Assembly (NCBI GenBank): GCA_034664105.1
Contig: JAXDIH010000238.1
Coordinates: 1-16,546, forward strand
Direction: 5' to 3'
Length of the DNA stretch: 16,546 bases
Origin: JACVRW01 sp034664105
GTDB lineage: Bacteria; Actinomycetota; Thermoleophilia; Solirubrobacterales; Thermoleophilaceae
The position numbers and the translations under genes were made by a program. This document shows, in pieces, positions 1 through 7,361 of this stretch. The notes under the pieces were generated by a model that saw only the letters and a program-made list of their open reading frames with translations, had not been told where the DNA came from and did no database searches. Position 1 is the first letter of the stretch, and each line of letters opens with the position of its first letter.

Positions 1-3
1 CTT

Positions 4-22
4 GGTGTCGGCGGCGGACACC
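4..22 (-). terminator. Stem-loop just past the acyl-CoA dehydrogenase stop
   Basis: Six-base arms GGTGTC (4-9) and GACACC (17-22) enclose a 7-base loop, a few bases downstream of the stop codon of the minus-strand acyl-CoA dehydrogenase. There is no T tract on the minus strand within the window, so this is at best a weak terminator or a 3' protective hairpin. The window edge hides what follows. Confidence 0.25.
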
Positions 23-28
23 CCCTGC

Positions 29-1240
29 CTAGATCTTGTTGCGCTGGAGGAGCTTCTTGCCGATGACCATGCGCTGGATCTCCGACGTGCCCTCGCCGAT
101 CAGCAGCAGCGGCGCGTCGCGGTAGAGCCGCTCGATCTCGTACTCCTTCGAGTACCCGTACCCGCCGTGGATGCGGAACGACTCCTCGACTACCTCCTTG
201 CCGGTCTCGGAGGCGAACAGCTTGGCCATGCCGGCCTCGAGGTCCGACCGCTCGCCGGCGTCCTTCATGCGGGCGGCCTTGAGCGTGAGCAGCCGCGCGG
301 CCTCGATCTTGGTGGCCATGTCGGCGAGCTTGAACTGGATCGCCTGGTGCTGGGCGATCGGCTTGCCGAAGGTCTTGCGCTCCTGGGCGTAGCGCAGGGC
401 CAACTCGAGCGCGCGCTGAGCGATGCCGACGCCGCGAGCCGCGACGTTCACGCGGCCCACCTCCAGCGCGTCCATCATCTGCGAGAAGCCCTTGTTGACC
501 CCGTTCTCCTCCCCGCCGAGGATGCGGTCGGGACTGCTGATGTAGCCGTCGTAGAGGAGCTCGGTGGACTCGACGCCCTTGTAGCCCATCTTCTTGATCT
601 GGGGCGGAACGGTGAGGCCCTTGAAGTCGCCGGTGTTCTCCGACGCGCCGGGCTCCTTCTCGGTGATGAAGCAGGTCATGCCCGTGTGGGGCGGGTCGGC
701 CTTCGGGTCGCTCTTCATCAGCACGAAGACGACGCCCGACCGCAGGCCGTTCGTGACCCACATCTTCTGGCCGTTGAGCTGCCAGTAGCCGTCGTCGAGC
801 TTCTTGGCGGTCGACTTGATGCCCTGGACGTCGGAGCCCACCTCGGGCTCGGACAGCGAGAAGGCGGCGCGCAGCTCACCGGTGGCCATGCGCGGGAGGA
901 ACGACTGCTTCTGCTCGTCGGTGCCGAACTTCATGAGCAGGTAGGAGCCGATGAAGTGCGTGTTGACGATGCCCGAGACCGAGATCCAGCCGCGCGACAG
1001 CTCCTCGACGATCATCGCGTAGGTGGTGAGGTCCAGCCCCATCCCGCCGTACTCGTCGGGGATGGTGACCCCGAACAGGCCCAGCTCCTTCATCTGCTCG
1101 ACCAGCTGCTCGGGGAACTTGTCCTCGTGGTCGTGCTCCTCGGCGATCGGAAGCACCTCGTTGTCGACGAACTGGCGCACCATCTCGGTGATGGCCTTCT
1201 GCTCGTCGGTCTTCTCGGTGAGGCTTGTGGCTATCGCCAT
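29..1240 (-). CDS. Acyl-CoA dehydrogenase
   Basis: This 403-residue protein is a full-length member of the FAD-dependent acyl-CoA dehydrogenase family, which oxidises acyl-CoA thioesters to trans-2-enoyl-CoA and passes electrons to electron-transfer flavoprotein. The N-terminal helical domain (about 10-115) carries the family pattern PDEYGGMG. The middle beta domain has SLSEPEVGSD and KMWVTNG. The C-terminal helical domain has RKTFGKPIAQHQA, IHGGYGYSKEY and GEGTSEIQR. The glutamate in GEGTSE (about residue 383) is at the usual catalytic-base position. The ATG is preceded by a GGAGAAG ribosome site about 9 bases away. A perfect 14-bp palindrome lies 34-47 bases upstream. Substrate chain length cannot be read from the sequence; short or branched acyl-CoAs are as likely as long ones. 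The acyl-CoA synthetase at 4774 could belong to the same catabolic programme (inference). Confidence 0.93.
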   Translation of the reverse strand: MAIATSLTEKTDEQKAITEMVRQFVDNEVLPIAEEHDHEDKFPEQLVEQMKELGLFGVTIPDEYGGMGLDLTTYAMIVEELSRGWISVSGIVNTHFIGSYLLMKFGTDEQKQSFLPRMATGELRAAFSLSEPEVGSDVQGIKSTAKKLDDGYWQLNGQKMWVTNGLRSGVVFVLMKSDPKADPPHTGMTCFITEKEPGASENTGDFKGLTVPPQIKKMGYKGVESTELLYDGYISSPDRILGGEENGVNKGFSQMMDALEVGRVNVAARGVGIAQRALELALRYAQERKTFGKPIAQHQAIQFKLADMATKIEAARLLTLKAARMKDAGERSDLEAGMAKLFASETGKEVVEESFRIHGGYGYSKEYEIERLYRDAPLLLIGEGTSEIQRMVIGKKLLQRNKI

Positions 1241-1273
1241 TGCTCGGGGCTTCTCCAGTATCGCCGATATCGT

Positions 1274-1287
1274 TGACTCGCGAGTCA
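1274..1287. promoter_or_regulatory. Perfect 14-bp palindrome, probable operator of the acyl-CoA dehydrogenase
   Basis: TGACTCGCGAGTCA reads the same on both strands and lies 34 bases upstream of the acyl-CoA dehydrogenase start. GATATC hexamers flank it at similar distances (1266-1271 and 1295-1300). The size and symmetry fit a homodimeric regulator such as a TetR-family fatty-acid repressor, but the cognate protein is not identifiable. The TetR encoded at 4130 has different palindromes next to it. Confidence 0.5.
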
Positions 1288-1305
1288 GGGCGAGGATATC
1301 GCGCG

Positions 1306-1322
1306 AGCGGCCTGGCGCCGCT
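1306..1322 (-). terminator. Hairpin between hydrolase and acyl-CoA dehydrogenase
   Basis: AGCGGC (1306-1311) pairs with GCCGCT (1317-1322) around a 5-base loop, a few bases after the hydrolase stop codon. On the minus strand it is followed by GC-rich sequence, not a T run, so termination would be weak or factor-dependent. Confidence 0.25.
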
Positions 1323-1327
1323 GGAGA

Positions 1328-1909
1328 TCAGTAACCGCGCGGGTGGCGGGCTACGAAGGCGTTCGACTTGCGCAGCGACTTGCTCCAGCGCGGGCCCGTG
1401 CGGGGGCCGGGGGCGTTGGAGTCGTGCATCGAGGTGTCGAAGCGCAGCCCGGCCACCACGATGTAGGCGTGGCTGCCGTGCGCGTAGACCGTGATCCACT
1501 GGCCGGGGCCGTCCTGACCCCAGCTCATGAGCGCGCCCGACGGGAGTGGCGAGCGCAGGAAGCGCCCGCCGAAGAGCGCGAAGGAGACCGACCCGGAGCA
1601 GTCGTAGCCGCGGTCGAGGCGGCTGGAGAAGGGCTTGTGCCCGCCGCCGTAGATGTACGGCTTCTCGACCAGGCGGTTGGCGGCGTCGATGACCTTCTTG
1701 ACGCGCGCGGGCGCCGATGCGGGCGCGAGCACGCGGCCACCGACGAGCGTGGCCTCTTCGGGCGGCGGAGGCGGCGGCTCGAACGTGGCTCCGCCGCTGG
1801 TGGGGCTGGGCTCTGCCGCGGCGACGCCGGCGAAGGCCGGAACGAACAGGCAGACCAGCGCCAAGACGACGCAACGGAACGATTTACTGGGGCAAGCTAG
1901 GGGCGGCAT
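1328..1909 (-). CDS. Secreted NlpC/P60-like peptidoglycan hydrolase under c-di-AMP riboswitch control
   Basis: This 193-residue protein begins with a Sec signal peptide (K9 and R12, then a hydrophobic stretch to about 32 ending in VAAAE). A proline-rich linker follows (EPPPPPP, about 44-50), then a compact NlpC/P60-like domain from about 70. The catalytic cysteine is in GYDCSGSVSFAL (C104) and the histidine in GSHAYIVVAG (H147). YIYGGGH (86-91) is the usual entry motif of these cysteine peptidases, which cut peptide stems of peptidoglycan. The domain is short and there is no SH3 or LysM binding module. The ATG at 1909 directly follows the riboswitch aptamer; the next in-frame start candidates would destroy the signal peptide. 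No good ribosome site is free of the aptamer: GAAAGAG (1917-1911) lies only one base from the ATG. The ydaO riboswitch commonly sits upstream of wall hydrolases, which supports the assignment. Exact bond specificity is unknown. Confidence 0.85.
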   Translation of the reverse strand: MPPLACPSKSFRCVVLALVCLFVPAFAGVAAAEPSPTSGGATFEPPPPPPEEATLVGGRVLAPASAPARVKKVIDAANRLVEKPYIYGGGHKPFSSRLDRGYDCSGSVSFALFGGRFLRSPLPSGALMSWGQDGPGQWITVYAHGSHAYIVVAGLRFDTSMHDSNAPGPRTGPRWSKSLRKSNAFVARHPRGY

Positions 1910-1910
1910 T

Positions 1911-2042
1911 CTCTTTCGAACGCCTACGGGGTTAGCTGACGGGCTCGCGCTGAAAGAGCTGCGCGCCTCCCCTAAGAGAGGTTCGCCCCAGTGGTTCGCA
2001 CCACCTTGGTTCCCCCGCTCCGCGCTACCGCGGATTCGGCGT
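1911..2042 (-). promoter_or_regulatory. Cyclic di-AMP riboswitch (ydaO/yuaA class)
   Basis: Read on the minus strand, this leader has the ydaO conserved core. ACGCC (2042-2038) pairs with GGCGT (1924-1920) to close P1. GAATCC follows P1, then GAGCGGGGGAACC, GGGGCGAACCTC, and the hallmark GAGCCCGTCAGCTAACC (about 1945-1929). CTCTTTC (1958-1952) is exactly complementary to GAAAGAG (1917-1911), matching the long-range pairing with the 3' tail in known structures. In this class c-di-AMP binding normally lowers expression of wall hydrolases, resuscitation factors and potassium or osmolyte transporters. No terminator follows: the hydrolase ATG starts one base past the 3' tail. Control is therefore probably at translation initiation (inference). 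Confidence 0.93.
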
Positions 2043-2062
2043 GGTCGGGCACGCTACCAGAT

Positions 2063-2097
2063 GTTTCGGAAACGTTGCGCACTTATTGAGCTAGTGC
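2063..2097. promoter_or_regulatory. Inverted repeats upstream of riboswitch 1
   Basis: GTTTC-G-GAAAC occupies 2063-2073, and a looser pair, CGCACT with AGTGCG, flanks a 9-base AT-rich loop (about 2078-2097). The region lies between the stop of the large membrane-protein gene and the riboswitch. It could hold the riboswitch promoter, an operator, or a weak end signal for the upstream gene. No T run follows the hairpin, so I do not call it a terminator. Confidence 0.25.
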
Positions 2098-2101
2098 GTA
2101 T

Positions 2102-3979
2102 CTACACCAGTTCGGCGCGTCGGGCCGAAGTCCTCCTTGCGGTGCGCGGCCGCCGCGGGCGCGGCCCGGCGCCCTCGAGGCGCAGCAGCGCCCACGCGAT
2201 CAGGGCGATCAGGCCCGCCGCGATCGAGCCCACCGTCAGGTAGGCCGCGAGCTTCAAGCCGCCGGCCACCCCGGCCTTCTGCTCGCGCTGGAGGATCTTG
2301 ACGTCACGCACGAAGGGGCGGGTGAAGCTCGGGCTGGCGGGCACCTCGGGCGCGGGGATCGCGCGATCGCGCGGCAGGTAGATCGGCACCCCCACGAGCG
2401 AGTCGCCGGTGTGTACCCGCAGCAGCGCCTTCCAGCCCCCGTGCACGGGGATCGGCTTCGTGGTGCGGTACACGCCGGGGCGGATCTCCTTCAGCTTGCT
2501 GACCACGCTGCCGCCGCCCTGCCACGCGGTCACGTTCGCGAAATGGGCATCCTCGACCGCGTCCGGCGGCCTGAATGCGATCGTCGCCTGGACCGCCCGC
2601 CCGTCGCGCGACGGGACCTCTGTGAGGATCACCTTCGCGCTGGTGGGGCCCTCCGACGAAATCGGCAGCCCCCAGGCGATCACGGCGACCAGCACCAGGA
2701 AGCTCGCCAGCGCGGCCCTGCGCGCGCCGCGGCCCAGCAGCGGGCGCGGGCCGTCGGGCAGGCCAAGCTCGGGAGCCTGCTCCATCGGACGCGCCAGCGC
2801 GCCGCCCACGAACCCGCCCACCGCGCCGGCGGCGACGGCGGTGACGAACCCTGCGATGGCGGCCTCGGGCAGCAGGGACTCCGGCCAGGGCAGGGGCATC
2901 CACACGTGGCTCCACCCCCACTCGGCGGCCAGGCCGACGGTGCCGATCAGCGCGCCGGCGATCGCCCCGGTGGCAACCGGCGAGCGCCCTCCGCCGCGCA
3001 CGAACGCCGCCTCCACGAGCAGCGCCTCGACCAGGTAGAGCGGGAAGTGCGGGGTGGTCTGGCCCCAGACCTCGCCGACCATCAGCGCGATGAACCCACG
3101 GATCAGCACGAAGCCGAGCACGGCCAGCAGCGCGCCGCCGCGGCCCAGGTAGACCCGCGCTGTCACCAGCGCGATGCCCGCGGCGAGCATGATCAGGATC
3201 GGGTGCAGCACCAGCCGGAACTGCGGCACGCTGAAGTCGAACTCGCCCTGGAAGGTCGACAGGGCGACGAGGAAGCTGCCGGCGAGCAGGCCGCGCCGCA
3301 GCACCAGGAGCAGGCGCGGATGGTGGCGCTCCGGGTCGCGGCCGAGCGCCCCGATCGCCTCGGACTGCAGCGCCATCGCACCGAGCGTGGCGAGCGAGGC
3401 GCCGCCGATCAGCATCAGGTGGGTCGGGCCCCAGAGCGTCACGTCCTGGCCGAAGAGCCGGTGCCACATGTCGTCCAGCGGGAAGCCCGACAGCGCGAAG
3501 GCGCCGCACACGACGATCACGACCCCGCCGATCGGGGCCCACCAGCCGCTGCCGACCCGCACTGCCGTGCGCGTTGGGCGCTCGCCCGCCAGGGCCGCGG
3601 ACAGCACGCCGGACAGGAGCACGCCGTACAGCCCCACGAGGATCAGGTAGTGGGCGGGGTTCGCGAGCGGGCCGGCGTCACGACCGTTGTCGATGTGCAG
3701 CGAGATGTCCCAGTACATGCCGAGCACGGCAGTGAGCAGGGACGCGTTCAGGAGGGTCAGCGGCAGCGCCGCCCAGCCCGGCAAACCGGTGAGTCGCTCG
3801 GTGAGACGAGCGGCGCGCGCGAGCCAGTCGATCCGGCCGCTGCGGTGCCCCGCGATCAGGACGGCGATCAGAGCGGTTGCCACACCCGCCGCCGCGGTGG
3901 CGCCCAGGGCCTCGCCGATGGCGGCCCCTCCGGCGGGCTCGTCACCGGTTGCCTGAGCTACGAATGCCATCGTCTTCAT
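2102..3979 (-). CDS. Large multi-pass membrane protein of unknown function with histidine motifs and a YtkA/CopC-like domain
   Basis: This 625-residue protein has many hydrophobic segments between about 25 and 450. Next comes a soluble, beta-rich segment (about 455-545), a further membrane helix (about 570-590) and an Arg-rich tail. Two conserved-looking patches sit at the ends of early helices: WDISLHIDNGRD with a later AH (W90, D91, H95, D97, H110), and LDDMWHRLFGQD with PTH (D169, D170, W172, H173, H187). They read like two related metal- or heme-binding half-sites. The soluble segment, with GVYRTTKPIPVHGGWKALLRVHTGD, resembles the YtkA/FixH-like beta-sandwich often found with copper or cytochrome oxidase biology; this is a fold impression only. 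The ATG has a GGGAG ribosome site 8 bases upstream. It is transcribed divergently from the TetR/acyl-CoA synthetase operon across an operator-rich gap, so it may be a TetR target. I do not recognise a named family. Confidence 0.8.
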   Translation of the reverse strand: MKTMAFVAQATGDEPAGGAAIGEALGATAAAGVATALIAVLIAGHRSGRIDWLARAARLTERLTGLPGWAALPLTLLNASLLTAVLGMYWDISLHIDNGRDAGPLANPAHYLILVGLYGVLLSGVLSAALAGERPTRTAVRVGSGWWAPIGGVVIVVCGAFALSGFPLDDMWHRLFGQDVTLWGPTHLMLIGGASLATLGAMALQSEAIGALGRDPERHHPRLLLVLRRGLLAGSFLVALSTFQGEFDFSVPQFRLVLHPILIMLAAGIALVTARVYLGRGGALLAVLGFVLIRGFIALMVGEVWGQTTPHFPLYLVEALLVEAAFVRGGGRSPVATGAIAGALIGTVGLAAEWGWSHVWMPLPWPESLLPEAAIAGFVTAVAAGAVGGFVGGALARPMEQAPELGLPDGPRPLLGRGARRAALASFLVLVAVIAWGLPISSEGPTSAKVILTEVPSRDGRAVQATIAFRPPDAVEDAHFANVTAWQGGGSVVSKLKEIRPGVYRTTKPIPVHGGWKALLRVHTGDSLVGVPIYLPRDRAIPAPEVPASPSFTRPFVRDVKILQREQKAGVAGGLKLAAYLTVGSIAAGLIALIAWALLRLEGAGPRPRRPRTARRTSARRAELV

Positions 3980-4040
3980 GTGCGACTCTCCCTGCGCTCG
4001 ACAGTTGCCGGTTTGACTTCCCCGTACCCGATCAGCAAAC

Positions 4041-4060
4041 TAACTGAACAGTCAGTCAGT
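4041..4060. promoter_or_regulatory. ACTG/CAGT repeats, candidate TetR operator
   Basis: ACTG-AA-CAGT (about 4043-4052) is an inverted repeat, followed by two more CAGT copies at 4-base steps. The TAACTGAACAGTCA layout resembles sites used by TetR-family regulators. It lies about 60 bases upstream of the membrane-protein start and 70 upstream of the TetR start, so it could control both directions. Confidence 0.45.
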
Positions 4061-4062
4061 CA

Positions 4063-4082
4063 TGTGTGAGGTGTCTCACACA
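4063..4082. promoter_or_regulatory. Perfect 8-bp-arm palindrome in the divergent region, candidate TetR operator
   Basis: TGTGTGAG and CTCACACA flank a 4-base GTGT spacer. The perfect arms and 20-bp span are typical of a TetR-family site. It lies 48 bases upstream of the TetR start and just beyond the ACTG/CAGT repeats, so two different operators may be stacked here. A hairpin in RNA is the alternative reading. Confidence 0.45.
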
Positions 4083-4129
4083 GGTTTTGCTCCGGTCCAG
4101 CAACCAATATCCGCGTAGATGAGCAGTAG

Positions 4130-4777
4130 GTGAGCACCACCCCACGCAAGCGCCTCACTGGCGAGGAGCGCCGTGCCGCGATCCTCGACGCCGCCTTGGC
4201 GGTGTTCGCCGAGCGCGGCTACCACGTGTCGTCGATCGACGACATCGCGCGCGAGGGCGGCGTCTCGAAGGCCCTCATCTATGAGCACTTCACCTCCAAG
4301 CAGCAGCTCTATGCCGAGCTGCTGGAGCAGCACGCCGGCGAGCTGTTCAGCGTGCTTGCCGAGGCCATCTCCGAGGCCGGCACCACCGCCTCGGCCCGGC
4401 TCGCCACGGGGTTCGACGCCTTCTACGGCTTCGTCGAGGAGCACCGGGTGGCCTGGCGCATGCTGTTCCGCGAGGCCACCGACCCCGAGGCCGTGGCGGT
4501 GCTCGACCGGGTCATGGCACAGGTGACGGCGATCGTGGCCGGGCTGATCGCCGAGGATCCGGGCTCGCGCAAGGTCGCCGACGACGAGGAGACTCGCGAG
4601 CAGGGCATCCAGGTGCTCGCCCAGCTGCTCGTGGGCGCGGTGCAGTCGCTGGCCAACTGGTGGGCGGACCACCAGGAGCTCCCGCGCAACCGCATCGTGG
4701 AGATGACGATGGACTTCGCCTGGGTGGGGCTGCAGCGACTCAGCGCCGGCGAGCGCTGGCCGGCCCCGGCTCGGTGA
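4130..4777 (+). CDS. TetR family transcriptional regulator
   Basis: This 215-residue protein has a standard TetR N-terminal DNA-binding domain: RRAAILDAALAVFAERGYHVSSIDDIAREGGVSKALIYEHFTSKQQLYAEL in pattern, about residues 14-64, with the recognition helix around GVSKALIYEHF. The rest is a helical ligand and dimer domain. The chosen start is GTG at 4130, which gives the usual short tail before the HTH; no strong ribosome site is visible and no better start exists in frame. Its TGA overlaps the GTG of the acyl-CoA synthetase by three bases, so the two are translationally coupled. The natural inference is a repressor that senses an acyl-CoA or fatty acid and controls its own operon, and perhaps the divergent membrane protein, through the palindromes at 4041-4082. 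Confidence 0.9.
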   Translation: MSTTPRKRLTGEERRAAILDAALAVFAERGYHVSSIDDIAREGGVSKALIYEHFTSKQQLYAELLEQHAGELFSVLAEAISEAGTTASARLATGFDAFYGFVEEHRVAWRMLFREATDPEAVAVLDRVMAQVTAIVAGLIAEDPGSRKVADDEETREQGIQVLAQLLVGAVQSLANWWADHQELPRNRIVEMTMDFAWVGLQRLSAGERWPAPAR

Positions 4778-6198
4778 ACTTCGCGCGCGACGTCGTCGAC
4801 GCGGCCGACCCGCAGCGGCTTGCGCTGGTGGCGGTGGGGCACGACGGCGAGCGCCGCGAGATCGCCTTCGCCGAGGTGGCCGACCGCTCGGCCCGTCTGG
4901 CCGGTGCGCTCGTGCAGCGCGGTGTCGCGCGCGGCGACCCCGTCATGACGCTGATCGGGAACCGGCCCGAGTGGGTCTACGCGATGGTCGCCTGCTGGCG
5001 GCTCGGGGCCGTGGCCCAGCCCTGCACCGAGCAGCTGCGCCCCGCCGACCTGCGCGCGCGCATGGACAAGGTGGAGCCGCGCGCCATCGTGGCCGACGCC
5101 CGCAACGTTCAGCTGGTCGCGGACGCCGGCTTCGACGGTCCGGTGCTGGTGGTGCCGGACGAAGCCCTCTTCGAGGCCGAGCCGGCGCCGCCCGCGGAGC
5201 TCGGTCCCGAGGACCCCGCGCTGATCGTGTTCACGTCCGGCACCTCCGGCGAGCCCAAGCCGATCCGCCACGGCGCTCGCTACCTCGAGGGACAGCAGAC
5301 CCAGGCGGAGCACTGGTACGGGGCCCAGCCGGGTGACCTGTGCTGGTGCACGGCGGCCAGCGGCTGGTCGCTGTCGGCCCGCAACGCCTTCGTGGCGGCC
5401 TGGCTGCGCGGCGCGGCCGCCCTGCTGCACGACGCCCGCTTCGACGCCGGCGAGCGCCTCGAGCTGCTGGAGCGCGAGCGGGTGAACGTGCTGTGCATGT
5501 CCCCCACCGAGTACCGCGCCATCGCCAAGCGCGGGGAGCTGCGGCCGCTGCCCGCGCTGCGCCACGCGGTCGCGGCCGGCGAGCCGCTCAACCCCGAGGT
5601 GGTGGTGACCTGGCAGGAGGCGGTCGGCGTATCGGTGCACGACGGCTACGGGCAGACCGAAACCGGTCACCTGACCGGCATGCCGATCGGCCCCCCGGTC
5701 AAGCCAGGCTCGATGGGCCGGCCGCTGCCCGGCTTCAAGGCCTGGATCGACGAGGGCGAGCTGGTGATCGACCCCGCGCTGGTGCCCACCTTCTTCATCG
5801 ACGGCGAGCGCGACCGGCCCTGGCGCACCGGCGACAGGGTCAGCGAGGACGAGGACGGCTACCTCTGGTTCGAGGGCCGCACCGACGACGTGATCATCTC
5901 GGCCGGCTACCGGATCGGGCCGTTCGAGGTGGAGTCGGCGCTGGTCGCGCATCCGGCCGTGGCCGAGGCGGCCGCCGTCGCGGCCCCCGACGAGGTGCGC
6001 GGTCAGGTGGTGCGGGCCGTGGTGGTGCTCCAGCCCGGCTCTCGGGCCAGCGACGACCTGGCGCGCGAGCTCCAGGACCACGTCAAGCGGGAGACCGCCC
6101 CCTACAAGTACCCGCGCATCGTCGAGTTCGCCGAGGCGCTGCCGAAGACGCCGAGCGGCAAGATCCGCCGCGCGGCGCTACGCGAAGGGGTCGAGTGA
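4774..6198 (+). CDS. AMP-dependent acyl-CoA synthetase (medium-chain-like)
   Basis: This 474-residue adenylate-forming enzyme activates a carboxylic acid with ATP to an acyl-adenylate and then to the acyl-CoA. Core motifs are intact: FTSGTSGEPKP (about 153-163, phosphate loop), DGYGQTETG (290-298), WRTGDRVSEDEDGYLWFEGRTDDVI (350-374), AGYRIGPFEVESAL (377-390) and PKTPSGKIRR, with the catalytic lysine at about 463. The SAGYRIGPFEVESAL hinge is characteristic of acetyl/medium-chain acyl-CoA synthetases. At 474 residues it is shorter than the usual 530-580 of that group, mostly at the N terminus. I start it at GTG 4774, which overlaps the TetR stop in a GTGA arrangement; a longer reading frame upstream lies inside the TetR gene and is not homologous in pattern. 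Its end overlaps the convergent ATPase gene by 21 bases. Substrate is not deducible; medium-chain or aromatic acids are candidates. Confidence 0.9.
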   Translation: MNFARDVVDAADPQRLALVAVGHDGERREIAFAEVADRSARLAGALVQRGVARGDPVMTLIGNRPEWVYAMVACWRLGAVAQPCTEQLRPADLRARMDKVEPRAIVADARNVQLVADAGFDGPVLVVPDEALFEAEPAPPAELGPEDPALIVFTSGTSGEPKPIRHGARYLEGQQTQAEHWYGAQPGDLCWCTAASGWSLSARNAFVAAWLRGAAALLHDARFDAGERLELLERERVNVLCMSPTEYRAIAKRGELRPLPALRHAVAAGEPLNPEVVVTWQEAVGVSVHDGYGQTETGHLTGMPIGPPVKPGSMGRPLPGFKAWIDEGELVIDPALVPTFFIDGERDRPWRTGDRVSEDEDGYLWFEGRTDDVIISAGYRIGPFEVESALVAHPAVAEAAAVAAPDEVRGQVVRAVVVLQPGSRASDDLARELQDHVKRETAPYKYPRIVEFAEALPKTPSGKIRRAALREGVE

Positions 6199-7353
6199 GG
6201 CGAGGTAGCGGCGCAGCATCGGGTCGATCACCCGCCAGCGGCCGCGGGACTCGTGCTCGACTATGCCCGCGTCGCGCAGCAGCTTGAGCACGCGGTCGCG
6301 GACCCCCGGGTGCAGGCGCTTCGGCACGGGCTGGCCGGCCGCGAGCGTGCGTGCCACCAGCAGACCGTTCTTGTGCAGCAGCCGGATGCGCTCCACCATC
6401 TGCTCCATGGTGGGCCGGTCGCCCTCCAGTGCGCGCTCGAAGCCGACCTGAACGAGGTCCAGGTCGATCTCGCGCGTGTCCAGCTCGAGCGAGACCAGGT
6501 GCACCTGCTGGGCGATCCGCATCGTGGCGCGCGGATGGCCGCCGCCGAGCTCCACGATCTGAGTCAGGGCCGGCTCGCCCACGGTGCAGTCGTCTGCCGC
6601 GAAGCGCTCGCGCAGGCCGCGGTGCCACTCCTCCACGTCGATCGGGCGCAGCGCGTAGAAGCTGCCGAAGCCGCTGAAGGCACGCCGGGACGGGGCGAAC
6701 AGGTCGCGCATGACGTGCTCGATGCTGCCGGCGAACAGGTAGCTGACGGAGGTCGAGCGCTGGAACACGGCGCGCATGCGGTTGGTCACGGCGTCCGGCT
6801 CGCCGTAGGGCCGGCGTGCCGAGGCCACCTCCTGGAACTCGTCGAAGAACAGCAGCAGGCGGCGGCCGTCCGCGCGGGCCACGCGCTCCGGCAGCTCGAG
6901 CGCGAGGTCGAGCGCGCGCTCGGGATCCTGGGCCGCGAGCCCCGGCGTGAGCGCCACCTCCACCCCCTCCCCCAGCTCGCCCACCAGCCTCACGACGGCC
7001 CTGGCCTGGGCCGCCGACAGCGCGGCGCGCCCGGCGCCGCGCGCCCGGCGCAGCAGGCGGTGGGCGGCCGAGCGATTGGCGATCACGGCGCCCGCGAGCG
7101 CCTCGGCCAGCTCGGCGGCGTCGGAGACGCGGAACAGGTCTAGCTTCGCGACGTAGGCCCCGCGCCGGCGGGCGCGAGTCAGCGCGGCCTCGCACACGCT
7201 CGTCTTGCCGGTGCGGCGCGGCCCGGCGACGATCAGATGGGTGCCCGCCTCGAGCCGCGTGGCGATCTCGCGCACGTCGTCGGCCCGCCCGATCATCTGG
7301 CTGGCGGGTATGGGAGAGTCGGACGGGAAGAGATCTCCGCTGGCCTGGCGCAC
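6178..7353 (-). CDS. STAND/archaeal-type AAA+ ATPase with C-terminal winged helix
   Basis: This 391-residue P-loop ATPase resembles the ATPase_2 group (archaeal-type, STAND-related). IGRADDVREI (21-30) is the entry motif, GPRRTGKTS (44-52) the Walker A, and LLLFFDEFQEV (166-176) the Walker B with D171/E172. FAGS follows as a sensor-like turn. Later comes GGHPRATMRIAQQ, typical of the ATPase lid. The C terminus (about 345-391) looks like a winged helix ending in the family signature RVIDPMLRRYL. Members are poorly understood; some act in regulation or defence, so no function is assigned. The start is GTG at 7353; ATG at 7296 (M20) is the alternative and would still keep the ATPase core. No clear ribosome site precedes the GTG. 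The gene stands alone, and its upstream region is AT-rich with tandem repeats. Its 3' end overlaps the acyl-CoA synthetase. Confidence 0.85.
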   Translation of the reverse strand: MRQASGDLFPSDSPIPASQMIGRADDVREIATRLEAGTHLIVAGPRRTGKTSVCEAALTRARRRGAYVAKLDLFRVSDAAELAEALAGAVIANRSAAHRLLRRARGAGRAALSAAQARAVVRLVGELGEGVEVALTPGLAAQDPERALDLALELPERVARADGRRLLLFFDEFQEVASARRPYGEPDAVTNRMRAVFQRSTSVSYLFAGSIEHVMRDLFAPSRRAFSGFGSFYALRPIDVEEWHRGLRERFAADDCTVGEPALTQIVELGGGHPRATMRIAQQVHLVSLELDTREIDLDLVQVGFERALEGDRPTMEQMVERIRLLHKNGLLVARTLAAGQPVPKRLHPGVRDRVLKLLRDAGIVEHESRGRWRVIDPMLRRYLASLDPFA

Positions 7354-7361
7354 GCTGGCAG

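Noticed and set aside
2411..4069. A 552-codon open frame on the plus strand opposite the membrane protein
   Set aside because: It is an antisense shadow of high-GC coding DNA. The product is low-complexity Arg/Gln/His/Ala-rich with no domain, while the minus strand has a clean multi-pass membrane protein with a good ribosome site.
4423..6081. A 552-codon minus-strand frame opposite TetR and the acyl-CoA synthetase
   Set aside because: It is a shadow of two well-identified genes; the product is His/Arg/Gly-rich without motifs.
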